A stretch of 64,000 bases of DNA from JALOOX01 sp964557955. GTDB taxonomy: Bacteria; Desulfobacterota; Syntrophobacteria; Syntrophobacterales; Syntrophobacteraceae. How positions within the stretch are numbered: position 1 is the first letter of the stretch; every line of letters begins with the position of its first letter. The stretch covers positions 1 to 64,000 of the forward strand of contig CAZLCS010000024.1 of assembly GCA_964557955.1 (NCBI GenBank). The letters are read 5' to 3'. Both the position numbers and the translations under genes were made by a program. Shown here piece by piece: positions 49,797 through 57,674 of this stretch. The notes under the pieces were generated by a model. It had not been told where the DNA came from, did not search any database, and saw only the letters and a program-made list of their open reading frames with translations.

Positions 49797-50954
49797 CTAG
49801 GAGGAGACCTCCTCCTTGACCGAGATGGCGATCTTGTAGAGGATCGTGAGCACGAGGAAGCCCGTGGCCCAGACTCCGAGTGCTATCATGAGCTCGGGGA
49901 TGGTCGGGGCGTACTCGTTGACATGCTCGAACGGGTTGGGAATGAAGCCGGCCACCACCAGGCCGAGGCCCTTCTCCAGCCACATGGAGGTGAACACGCA
50001 GACACAGGCGATCTTCAAGGTCTTCTCATCCTTGCGGGTCTTGGGATTGATGAGAAGCGCCAGCCCCGCGAGGGCAAGGATCACGAAAGCCCACATGAAC
50101 GGCACCAGCTTTCCGTGTCCCTCGAGGCCCACGAACAGGTACTCGAGGGCATGCTTATGGGACGGGATGTTGCTGTAGAAGGCCGTGAAGAACTCCAGCC
50201 CCACGAAGAAGATGCTGATGATCATGGCATAGGTCATGATGATCGACAACCGGTCGATGGCCTCTTTGCCGGGGTCGAACTTGCTGAACTTCTTCACCAC
50301 ATAGGACAGGAGGATCAGCAGCGCAGGACCCGAGCAGAAAGCCGATGCCAGAAAGCGGGCAGCCATGATGGCGGTCAACCAGTAGTGCCGACCCGGAAGA
50401 CCCGCGTACAGGAAGGCCGTCACCGTGTGGATGGAGACAGCCCAGGGAATGGAGAGATAAATCAGGGGCTTCAGCCATTCCTGGTAGTGTACGCCCTTGC
50501 GCTCGGCGTCGAGCACGTTCCATCCCACGATGATGTTGATGAAGAGATAGCCGTTGAGCACGATCATATCCCAGAACAGGATGGAGTTCGGAGTCGGATA
50601 GAGCAGCACGTTGAGCAGCCGCATCGGCTTACCAAGGTCCACGATGATGAAAAGCAGACACATGGTCACCGCTGCGACGGCCAGGAACTCACCCAGGATG
50701 GTGATCCGCCCGAACACCTTCACATCGTGAAGGTAGTAAGGCAGCACCACCATGACCGCCGAGGCCGCCACACCGACCAGGAAGGTGAACTGGGCGATAT
50801 AGAATCCCCAGGAGACATCCCGGGAGAGCCCCGTGATGGTCAACCCCTTGTTGAGCTGAACCAGGTAGGTCGCGAAGCCCAGCCCTATGAAGACCAACAG
50901 GATCGTCAGCCATCGGTAGTACTTCTGATCTCCGGAAAACGCCCTCTCAAGCAT
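49797..50954 (-). CDS. dsrP: DsrP, NrfD-like quinol-interacting membrane subunit
   Basis: About 385 residues with ten predicted membrane helices. It belongs to the NrfD/PsrC family that exchanges electrons with menaquinol in the membrane. The start at 50954 (MLERAFSGDQKYYRWLTILL) matches family length; the frame is open to 51146 with no homology. It follows dsrO by ten bases and closes the dsrMKJOP complex, which passes electrons from the quinone pool to the DsrC trisulfide in sulfite reduction. Confidence 0.96.
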   Translation of the reverse strand: MLERAFSGDQKYYRWLTILLVFIGLGFATYLVQLNKGLTITGLSRDVSWGFYIAQFTFLVGVAASAVMVVLPYYLHDVKVFGRITILGEFLAVAAVTMCLLFIIVDLGKPMRLLNVLLYPTPNSILFWDMIVLNGYLFINIIVGWNVLDAERKGVHYQEWLKPLIYLSIPWAVSIHTVTAFLYAGLPGRHYWLTAIMAARFLASAFCSGPALLILLSYVVKKFSKFDPGKEAIDRLSIIMTYAMIISIFFVGLEFFTAFYSNIPSHKHALEYLFVGLEGHGKLVPFMWAFVILALAGLALLINPKTRKDEKTLKIACVCVFTSMWLEKGLGLVVAGFIPNPFEHVNEYAPTIPELMIALGVWATGFLVLTILYKIAISVKEEVSS

Positions 50955-50964
50955 GTTGCACCCC

Positions 50965-51744
50965 TTATATGATGTAGTAGACGTTCGGCTCGGTGCCGAG
51001 CTCGGTTTTCCGTCGGATGGTGAAATTCGCATCCAGCAGCTTCCGAACGGGTGACTTGGGGTCCGTCTGGTCGCCGAACACCAGGGCTCCCACCTTGCAC
51101 GCCTCGACACAGGCCGGGAGCTGACCCACGGCCAGACGCTCGTCACAGAAACTGCATTTTTCCACCACGCCGCGCTCGCGGCCGGGATACTTGTAATTCA
51201 ACTCCTTGATGTATTCCCTGGGCTCGCGGAAATTGAAGCTCCGTGCTCCGAAGGGGCAGCCCGCCATGCAGAACCGGCAGCCGATGCATCGATGGTAGTC
51301 CATCATGGTGATGCCGTCCGCACGCTTGAAGGTGGCCTGGGTGGGACACACTCTCACGCACGGAGGATTGGAGCAGTGGTTGCACAGGACGATGAAGGGT
51401 TTTCCCTTGAGCTTCTCGTTGGTGTAAGGGTTTCCGAGCCCCGGGAAGGTGTTCTCGTAGTGCTCGGTCCAGATCCACTTGATCTCTTCCTGGGGATCCT
51501 CGATGGTCGGTACGTTGTGGACCTTGTGGCAGGCATCCAGGCAATCCTTGCACCCTTCTTTGCCCTTCTCCCAGCACTTCTTCATGTCCACGACCATGGC
51601 CCACTTCTGCCCCTTGAGGGCTTCGGGATTCGGCATCACCTGCGGTGCGTTGCCGGCCGCAATCCCTTTGGCAAGAGGCAGGACCCCCAGCCCCAAAGCG
51701 CACAATCCGCTGACTTTCAGGAAGTCTCTTTTGCTCTTTTCCAT
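50965..51744 (-). CDS. dsrO: DsrO, periplasmic iron-sulfur subunit
   Basis: A 259-residue protein. The N-terminal segment SKRDFLKVSGLCALGLGVLP looks like a Tat signal, but the twin arginine is Lys-Arg. Cysteine groups for 4Fe-4S clusters follow (CKDCLDACH, CNHCSNPPCVRVCP, CIGCRFCMAGCPFG, CSFC). ATG 51744 shares one base with the dsrJ stop. It carries electrons between DsrJ and DsrP on the periplasmic side. Confidence 0.96.
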   Translation of the reverse strand: MEKSKRDFLKVSGLCALGLGVLPLAKGIAAGNAPQVMPNPEALKGQKWAMVVDMKKCWEKGKEGCKDCLDACHKVHNVPTIEDPQEEIKWIWTEHYENTFPGLGNPYTNEKLKGKPFIVLCNHCSNPPCVRVCPTQATFKRADGITMMDYHRCIGCRFCMAGCPFGARSFNFREPREYIKELNYKYPGRERGVVEKCSFCDERLAVGQLPACVEACKVGALVFGDQTDPKSPVRKLLDANFTIRRKTELGTEPNVYYII

Positions 51745-52157
51745 TACTTGGCCTCCTTCGGGGCAACGTGGCAGGTCCAACAGTAGGGAACTTGCGACGT
51801 GGCCAATCCCGCATAATTGTGGCACACGTCACAGAACTGGGATTTGTTGGAGTGGCACCGCATGCACTCGTTCTGGAGGCTCATGTTGTACTTCTTGCCG
51901 TCGGCCGCCACATAGAGCCGGTTGCTGTTGCGCACGACCTGGGTTCTCCAGTCGTTGAGCAGCTGCATGTGGCCCGTGATCATCTCCGCCTTGGGGAGAA
52001 CGCACTGCTTTTCCTGCATCTGCTTGATGACCGGCGTATCGATGTTGGGCGTCGGCGCCGGAGCGGCCTTGCCCATGTTGTACCAGATGGGCACCGTGAC
52101 CAGCACGACGAACACGGCCAGCCCGGCGAGGATGTACTTCCCGTTATAGATCTTCAT
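51744..52157 (-). CDS. dsrJ: DsrJ, triheme cytochrome c
   Basis: A 137-residue cytochrome with an uncleaved N-terminal helix (YILAGLAVFVVLVTVPIW). Three heme sites are present: CMRCH at 98-102, CDVCH at 109-113 and CWTCH at 126-130. C52, in QCVLPKAEM, is the residue proposed as axial cysteine ligand of one heme. It overlaps dsrK by 14 bp and dsrO by one. Its role within the complex is still debated. Confidence 0.96.
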   Translation of the reverse strand: MKIYNGKYILAGLAVFVVLVTVPIWYNMGKAAPAPTPNIDTPVIKQMQEKQCVLPKAEMITGHMQLLNDWRTQVVRNSNRLYVAADGKKYNMSLQNECMRCHSNKSQFCDVCHNYAGLATSQVPYCWTCHVAPKEAK

Positions 52158-53763
52158 TCTCAGCTTCCTCCATTCCCGCTAGAGGTTCACCGCGGAGATC
52201 GGTGGTCCGCTCGGTCTCGCCCTCCATCACGAGAGCGTTGCCCACCAGTTCGTGAACGCCCGTGACGCCGACACCCGGCACCCAGTAATTCATGAGGGGC
52301 GTGAGCACGGCGCGGTCGATGGCGCAGATGCAGGACAGCATGTTCACATCATGCTTCTCCTGGGTCCACTTGACCGCATTGGCCCGCGGCAGACCGCCCC
52401 GCATCCGGAGCTCCATGATTTCGTCGGTGTTGAGACCCGACCCGCTGCCGCAGCAGAAGGTCTGCTCACGAGTCGTCCCTGCCGGCATCTCGAAGAAATT
52501 GTTGCATACGTTCTGGATGACGTACCGCGGCTCATCGAAGAATCCCATGCCGCGGGATGTGTTGCAGGAGTCGTGATAGGTCACCCGCAGGTGGTCGTTG
52601 CGGGATGGATCCAGCTTCAGCTTGTTGTTCCTGATGAGGTCCGCCGTGAACTCCACCAGGTGCACCATCTTGGTGGATTTGGCATTCTCGAACTTCGTCC
52701 CCGTAATGGGGGAGACGGGCTCTTCCAGGAAATCGGCCGGACCGTTCATGGTATCCATGTACTGGTTGATGACGCGCCACATGTGGCCGCACTCGCCCCC
52801 CAGGATCCATTTGACTCCCAGACGCTTGGCCTCGGCGTACATCTTCGAATTGAGACGCTTCATCATCTCGTGGGAGGTGAAAAAGCCGAAGTTGCCGCCC
52901 TCCGAAGCGTAGGTGGACCACGTGTAATCGAGGTCCAGCTCGTGGAAGAGCATGAGATACCCCATGAGGGTGTAGGTGCCCGGATCGGCGAAAACGTCGC
53001 CCGAAGGAGTGATGAAGAGGATCTCGGCGCCCTTGCGGTTGAAGGTCGGATTCACGCGCACGCCGTTCACCGCCTCGATCTCGTCCACGAAGAATTCGAT
53101 CATGTCCTTGAAGGCGTGGGGCTGAATGCCCAGGTGGTTCCCGTTGTGGTAGCAGTTGGCCACCGGGCCCATGATCCAGTCGATGTTGAGCCCGAGGAGA
53201 TTGAGCAGCTCACGGCCGATGATGGTGATTTCCGCCGTGTCGATGCCGTAGGGGCAGAACAGGGAGCAGCGTCGGCATTCCGTGCACTGGAAGAAGTACA
53301 TGAACCACTCTTTGACGACGTCTTCGGTGAGCTCCCGGGCGCCGGCCATCTTGCCCATGATCTTGCCGGCCAGGGTGAAGTCCTTGCGGTACACCGAGCG
53401 CAGCAGCTCGGCTCTCAGGACCGGCATGTTCTTGGGGTCGCCCGAGCCGATGTAGAAGTGGCACTTGTCCGCACAGGCGCCGCAGCGAACACAGATATCC
53501 ATGAAGAGCTTCAGGGTGCGAAACCTGTCCAGCCGTTCCCGCAGGCCCTCAAATATGATTTCCTTCCAGTTATGGGGGAGCTTCCAGTCGTCATCCAGCG
53601 GAGACCATTCCCTGGGGTTGGGCATGCCAACCGCCTCGACATTCTTGGCCTTTCCCGGATAGGGGAAGTTCCCCTGCCTGAAGACCGCCGGCGTATCCCA
53701 CCATGGGGTCTTGGGCAGCGTGTAGTCGATCACAAGATCTTTAGCTTTGGGAATTGCAGCCAT
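52144..53763 (-). CDS. dsrK: DsrK, HdrD-like catalytic iron-sulfur subunit
   Basis: A 539-residue protein of the heterodisulfide-reductase D family. It has an N-terminal ferredoxin region (CVRCGACADKCHF, CTECRRCSLFCPYG) and CCG-type cysteine clusters, GGECGHMW and TFCCGSGSGLN, that bind the special 4Fe-4S site where the DsrC trisulfide is reduced. Start at 53763, two bases after the dsrM stop. Cytoplasmic face of the complex. Confidence 0.97.
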   Translation of the reverse strand: MAAIPKAKDLVIDYTLPKTPWWDTPAVFRQGNFPYPGKAKNVEAVGMPNPREWSPLDDDWKLPHNWKEIIFEGLRERLDRFRTLKLFMDICVRCGACADKCHFYIGSGDPKNMPVLRAELLRSVYRKDFTLAGKIMGKMAGARELTEDVVKEWFMYFFQCTECRRCSLFCPYGIDTAEITIIGRELLNLLGLNIDWIMGPVANCYHNGNHLGIQPHAFKDMIEFFVDEIEAVNGVRVNPTFNRKGAEILFITPSGDVFADPGTYTLMGYLMLFHELDLDYTWSTYASEGGNFGFFTSHEMMKRLNSKMYAEAKRLGVKWILGGECGHMWRVINQYMDTMNGPADFLEEPVSPITGTKFENAKSTKMVHLVEFTADLIRNNKLKLDPSRNDHLRVTYHDSCNTSRGMGFFDEPRYVIQNVCNNFFEMPAGTTREQTFCCGSGSGLNTDEIMELRMRGGLPRANAVKWTQEKHDVNMLSCICAIDRAVLTPLMNYWVPGVGVTGVHELVGNALVMEGETERTTDLRGEPLAGMEEAENEDL

Positions 53764-53765
53764 TT

Positions 53766-54758
53766 TTACTCCTTGTCCACTGGTAGTCCGGCCTCGATCA
53801 TCTTCTCCCTGAAATGGTCCTCATACTCCGCGTACGTATGAGTCTTCACCGGGTAATTCCAGGGATTGACGTGCCTCTTGATGCGGTTGTCATTGGGTAG
53901 GTTCCGGGTGGGGCTGAGGAAGACTCCGCCAAGGTGCATGAGCTTGCTGAAAGGAAAGTACGCAAAGAGCACACAAACCAGGAGAAGGTGGATGTAAAAG
54001 ATCACGCCGATTCCCTCGGGGACCTTGGGGTGAAAGGTCACGAGGTTGATGGCGAGCTCCTTCACCTTGGTGATGTCGACCTTGATGAAATATCGCATCA
54101 GGATGCCGGAAATGCCCATTCCCAGGAGGACGAACAGGGGAAAATAGTCCGCCGGGAGCGAAATGTACTTGATCTGCGGGATGATGATCCTGCGGATGAA
54201 GAGATACGTCACGGCCGCCACGAAAAGCAGATCCGTGATGTAAATTCCCGGCAGCCCCCACTGCAGAAAGCCGTCCGCACGCTCGAGGCCGTGCAGGAAT
54301 CCGGGGACGGGCTCCAGGAAGAACCTGAAATGTCGGACAAAGATGATCAGGAAAGAATAGTGGAAAGCCAGGGCCGCCAGCCACAGCCAGATCTCCCATC
54401 GATAGGAAACCTTGGGGCCATCCCGGAACTCGAGCTTGGTATTGCGGAAAAGTGACCGAAAGGCGAGCACTTCCAAAGCCATGCGGCCGATGGTCTGCAA
54501 CGTCGTTGTGGGGTTGTCCAGTTTGTTCTGTTTGATCCATGGAAAAGACATCTGCTGGCCGGCCGTGGTTGGAATGCGGAAGGGGACCGGTGACTTGGCC
54601 CACTGGAGGACTCGAATGATGAACCCTCCCAAGAAAGTGAAGATGGCGACGTAGGGTACGACCACTCCGAAGAAGTAGGTCATCCCTGCCAGCTTCACGC
54701 CCGCAAAGGCCGCCGCAACTAGCGCCAGAACTATGATTAAGGAGAACTCCATGCCCAT
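53766..54758 (-). CDS. dsrM: DsrM, membrane cytochrome b subunit
   Basis: A 330-residue protein with about five to six membrane helices and histidines in RWEIWLWLAALAFHYSFLII and LLVCVLFAYFPFSKLMHLGG, compatible with two b hemes. It is related to the nitrate-reductase gamma subunit and links DsrK to menaquinol. First gene of dsrMKJOP after the RsbRD-type gene, 34 bp upstream. Confidence 0.96.
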   Translation of the reverse strand: MGMEFSLIIVLALVAAAFAGVKLAGMTYFFGVVVPYVAIFTFLGGFIIRVLQWAKSPVPFRIPTTAGQQMSFPWIKQNKLDNPTTTLQTIGRMALEVLAFRSLFRNTKLEFRDGPKVSYRWEIWLWLAALAFHYSFLIIFVRHFRFFLEPVPGFLHGLERADGFLQWGLPGIYITDLLFVAAVTYLFIRRIIIPQIKYISLPADYFPLFVLLGMGISGILMRYFIKVDITKVKELAINLVTFHPKVPEGIGVIFYIHLLLVCVLFAYFPFSKLMHLGGVFLSPTRNLPNDNRIKRHVNPWNYPVKTHTYAEYEDHFREKMIEAGLPVDKE

Positions 54759-54792
54759 GTAACCATCCCTCTTTTTGAAGCATTTGTGGTTG

Positions 54793-55338
54793 TCAAGCGT
54801 CGCTGTCTCCCGATCCCCGCTCCGACTCCGGGAGCTCCGCCAGCAGGTTGGCGCGCTGAAGTAGCCGGAAGGACCTGTTTTTCACCTCGTTCACCCTCAG
54901 TTCGTACAATCTTTCACGACAGTCGGAATACACGTTGAACGCAAGGAGGGCCATCTCGTCGATCTTCTGTTCGAATTCAACCAGATCTTCCTCGGTGATC
55001 AGTTTCGTCCAGGCCTCTTTTCTCGACTCTTCTCTAATGATGTTCTTCAAGAGAAAGACAAAGGCAACGGCTTGGGCGGGTGAAAAATCCTGAACGGCCC
55101 TGATCCGGATGATCAAGTCCAGGTAGCCGCGCATCTTGTCAGGACGCAGCTCCCCGGCCAGCTCACCGTAAACCCCCTCGAGGCCCTGCCGAAGCGTGTG
55201 GCCCACCGGGTTGGAGAACTGGTTTTTTTCTTTCAACAAACGATTGGCTGTTTCTGGATTGTAGGTCTCCAGAATGACTCGAAGCCACCTGTTCAGGATG
55301 GCATTTTGCTCCTGCTTCAACAACCTTGTGACCTGCAT
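54793..55338 (-). CDS. RsbRD-N-terminal-type regulator, dsr-linked
   Basis: A 181-residue all-alpha protein resembling the RsbRD N-terminal globin-like domain: MQVTRLLKQEQNAILNRWLR, then FSNPVGHTLRQGLEGVYGEL. Genes of this type lie directly upstream of dsrMKJOP in sulfate reducers. There is no DNA-binding or kinase domain, so it may sense a signal and act through a partner. It starts the transcription unit, 34 bp ahead of dsrM. Confidence 0.85.
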   Translation of the reverse strand: MQVTRLLKQEQNAILNRWLRVILETYNPETANRLLKEKNQFSNPVGHTLRQGLEGVYGELAGELRPDKMRGYLDLIIRIRAVQDFSPAQAVAFVFLLKNIIREESRKEAWTKLITEEDLVEFEQKIDEMALLAFNVYSDCRERLYELRVNEVKNRSFRLLQRANLLAELPESERGSGDSDA

Positions 55339-55961
55339 GCCCTAAGACCTTTCGATTACGTTCTGAATGATGATTGCTCGCTTCGCGCCATCCCCCCTTT
55401 CCCTTCGAAGACGTCCCCAGGTAGAGAACAAACCTCACCCGCCTCCGCCACGTCATCAGGCAAAAGACTCCAGGCGAAACAATTTTGTGAATGTCGGCAC
55501 GTTAGACGAATTGAAAAAACAAGTCAAGCCGCAAACGGAAAGCCCGCCTGCCTCGAAGACGAGATCTCAAAGGTTTCACCGGACCTGAGCGGCAGGGAGG
55601 TTTTCTTCCTCAAACCTCGCTCGAATTTCCTGCGGGATCATCAGAAAGAGACCGGCGTACGAAAGGCACCGCCGAAAGAGACTCGGAAATGTGCCTCACC
55701 CGGACATTTCCATCCCGCATGGGGACATCCCGACATGGGAAGCGATTGCATGAAGGAGAAGAGGGCGCAGCGGCGGAGACTTGACTGCATCTCCGAGCTG
55801 GCCCGACGGAGCTCCGAACAGATCGAAGCAGGGTCGTTCACAACTTACCGCACCCTGGCCCCCTGCTGACTCACCGTGCAGGACTGTCCCTCGATGGTCG
55901 GGTTGGCCGACCTTGTTGACGCAGTTGTGTTGGAAAAAGGGCTGGAGGCACCAAGATCCCA
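55339..55961. other. Intergenic, 623 bp, upstream of dsr operon
   Basis: No supported gene. A plus-strand open frame at 55198-55869 crosses the start of the dsr operon and has no family resemblance. No clear promoter was recognised, although the dsr promoter must lie here. Confidence 0.55.
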
Positions 55962-56396
55962 TCAATCCTGAGAATCCTTGCGGCTGAGATAGGCCACGAT
56001 GCGCTCCGCAAAAAGATCAAAGTCGTCCAGATTCCGTTTGAACACGCCGTACACAACGGCATCATCGATTCGCTCATAGTAGTGGACAATCAAATTGCGA
56101 AAAGCTGCCATTTGCTCAAATCGCGGCAGATCGTCCCGGTGGATCACGCGCTCCTCGGCCAGGACCGCAAAGGTATCCCGATAGCTTGCAGGTTCCCGGA
56201 AATGCTCATCGGAGATGATGTGCTGGGCCAGGTCAATGCAGGCCTCGATCAGGATGTGCAGGGTGCGCTCCACAAAACGGCGCAGCCGTCTGTCCGTCCT
56301 GTAGACCTCCCACGTGATGTCATGGGCTTGCCTCAGATCATTCACATTGGATTTTATGTCACTGAGAATTCTCTCTATCAGGAGACGGTCAACCAT
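55962..56396 (-). CDS. hepT: HepT-like ribonuclease toxin
   Basis: A 144-residue HEPN-type nuclease. The motif RNLIVHYY (R-x4-H-x-Y) is the HEPN catalytic signature, with helices around ERTLHILIEACIDLAQHI. HepT is neutralised when MntA adds AMP to a tyrosine near the motif. The gene follows mntA by 25 bp. It is likely a type VII toxin-antitoxin module. Confidence 0.9.
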   Translation of the reverse strand: MVDRLLIERILSDIKSNVNDLRQAHDITWEVYRTDRRLRRFVERTLHILIEACIDLAQHIISDEHFREPASYRDTFAVLAEERVIHRDDLPRFEQMAAFRNLIVHYYERIDDAVVYGVFKRNLDDFDLFAERIVAYLSRKDSQD

Positions 56397-56421
56397 TTTT
56401 CAGACTCAACCTTCGTCTCAT

Positions 56422-56817
56422 CTACAGGATCTTCCGAACGTATCTCTTGTGCAGATACAGGAAATCCTCGAACCGTTTGCGGCTGCTGACCTCGAATTGC
56501 TTACGCCTTCGAGGGTCTCTTTCAAAAACGAGCTGGCCGTGGCGCCTCACCTGGTATTTGAGAAGCTCACCGGCCCGATTCAGGAGGACCAGATCGACCG
56601 GGCGTCGGCATTCGCGATCCAGAGCAGCAGCGAAGGCAAGAAAGGGGAAGTCGTACTCGTGCTCCGGTGCGATCCAGACAGCTATATCGATGTCGCTGGT
56701 TGCCCGCATCTGTCCGGTGGCACCCGAGCCGAAGAGATAGGCCGCGATGACCGCCTCCTCCCGACTGCAGCATTCCTGGATCGTTTCGATCAATCCTGCC
56801 AGTTCTTCCGCTTCCAC
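56422..56817 (-). CDS. mntA: MntA-like nucleotidyltransferase antitoxin
   Basis: A 131-residue minimal nucleotidyltransferase. The active-site motif is GSGATGQMRATSDIDIAVWI, with GSx10DxD metal-binding aspartates. It AMPylates HepT and thus acts as antitoxin. First gene of the pair; AT-rich DNA upstream could hold its promoter. Confidence 0.9.
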   Translation of the reverse strand: MEAEELAGLIETIQECCSREEAVIAAYLFGSGATGQMRATSDIDIAVWIAPEHEYDFPFLAFAAALDRECRRPVDLVLLNRAGELLKYQVRRHGQLVFERDPRRRKQFEVSSRKRFEDFLYLHKRYVRKIL

Positions 56818-57068
56818 TGTGCCGGTCCTCTCTTTGCATCATGGAGGGACAGCCTTGATCACGATTACTATTATGCTATACCGACGAAGCCTGAAAAACT
56901 TCTTTTTTCACAGCGGAAGGCGCAGCGAGCTGGAGTGACGGTCCAGTCGGTCACGAATCTGTGCGGGGATTTGCTCAGACTGCTTGACAGGTGCTGCCGC
57001 TTGAGGTTCAAAATGGTGGGATTCGTCGGCTTGCATTCGATGCACTTCACACAGGAGGAGGACCGAGC

Positions 57069-57674
57069 TTGATCAAGTACAACGGCATCAACCACCTGGC
57101 CATGGCCACCAGGGATATGGACCTCACGCTCCGCTTCTGGCGCGATCTTCTGGAAATGCGCATGGTGGCCGGACTCGGCAAGCCCGGATACCGCACTTAC
57201 TTTCTCGAGATATCGGACAAAGACATGATCGGCTTCTTCGAATGGCCGCACGTTGAGCCGGTGCCCGAGAAGGACCACGGCTATCCCGTCAACGGGCCGT
57301 TCATCTTCGATCATGTCTCCATCGGCGTGGAAGCACGCGACGACTTGTGGACCCTCAAAGACCGGCTGGAGACCGCCGGATTCTGGGTGTCGGAAGTCGT
57401 GGACCACGGTTTCATCCATTCCGTTTACTCCTTCGATCCCAACGGAATCCCCATCGAGTTCAGCTGGAGCGTCGAGGGCGTCGATCTCCGCGCCCACCCC
57501 GTCCTGGTGGACTCAAAGCCCTCCGAGGTCACCCTCGAGGGCCCCGAGCCCAACCCGTCGTTCCTGCCCGAGGTGGCAGCACCCACCCCCTTTGAGGAAC
57601 GACGAGTCTACCCCGGCGAAGGCACCGAGCTCACTGCGGGCAGAAAGCGCAACTGGTTCAAGGATACCCCGTGA
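57069..57674 (+). CDS. VOC (glyoxalase/dioxygenase fold) protein
   Basis: A 201-residue protein. Paired beta-alpha-beta units are visible from YNGINHLAMATRDMDLTLRF and FIFDHVSIGVEARDDLWTLK; metal-ligand His and Glu are plausible in INHLAMA and PIEFSWS. The start is TTG 57069, set by AGGAGGAGG eight bases upstream. It overlaps topB by four bases (GTGA). The enzyme class ranges over isomerases, dioxygenases and resistance proteins; substrate unknown. Confidence 0.85.
   Translation: MIKYNGINHLAMATRDMDLTLRFWRDLLEMRMVAGLGKPGYRTYFLEISDKDMIGFFEWPHVEPVPEKDHGYPVNGPFIFDHVSIGVEARDDLWTLKDRLETAGFWVSEVVDHGFIHSVYSFDPNGIPIEFSWSVEGVDLRAHPVLVDSKPSEVTLEGPEPNPSFLPEVAAPTPFEERRVYPGEGTELTAGRKRNWFKDTP

Noticed and set aside
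52252..53841. 529-residue plus-strand frame
   Set aside because: Antisense to dsrK.
55198..55869. 223-residue plus-strand frame upstream of dsr operon
   Set aside because: No family resemblance, no ribosome site, overlaps the start of the RsbRD-type gene.
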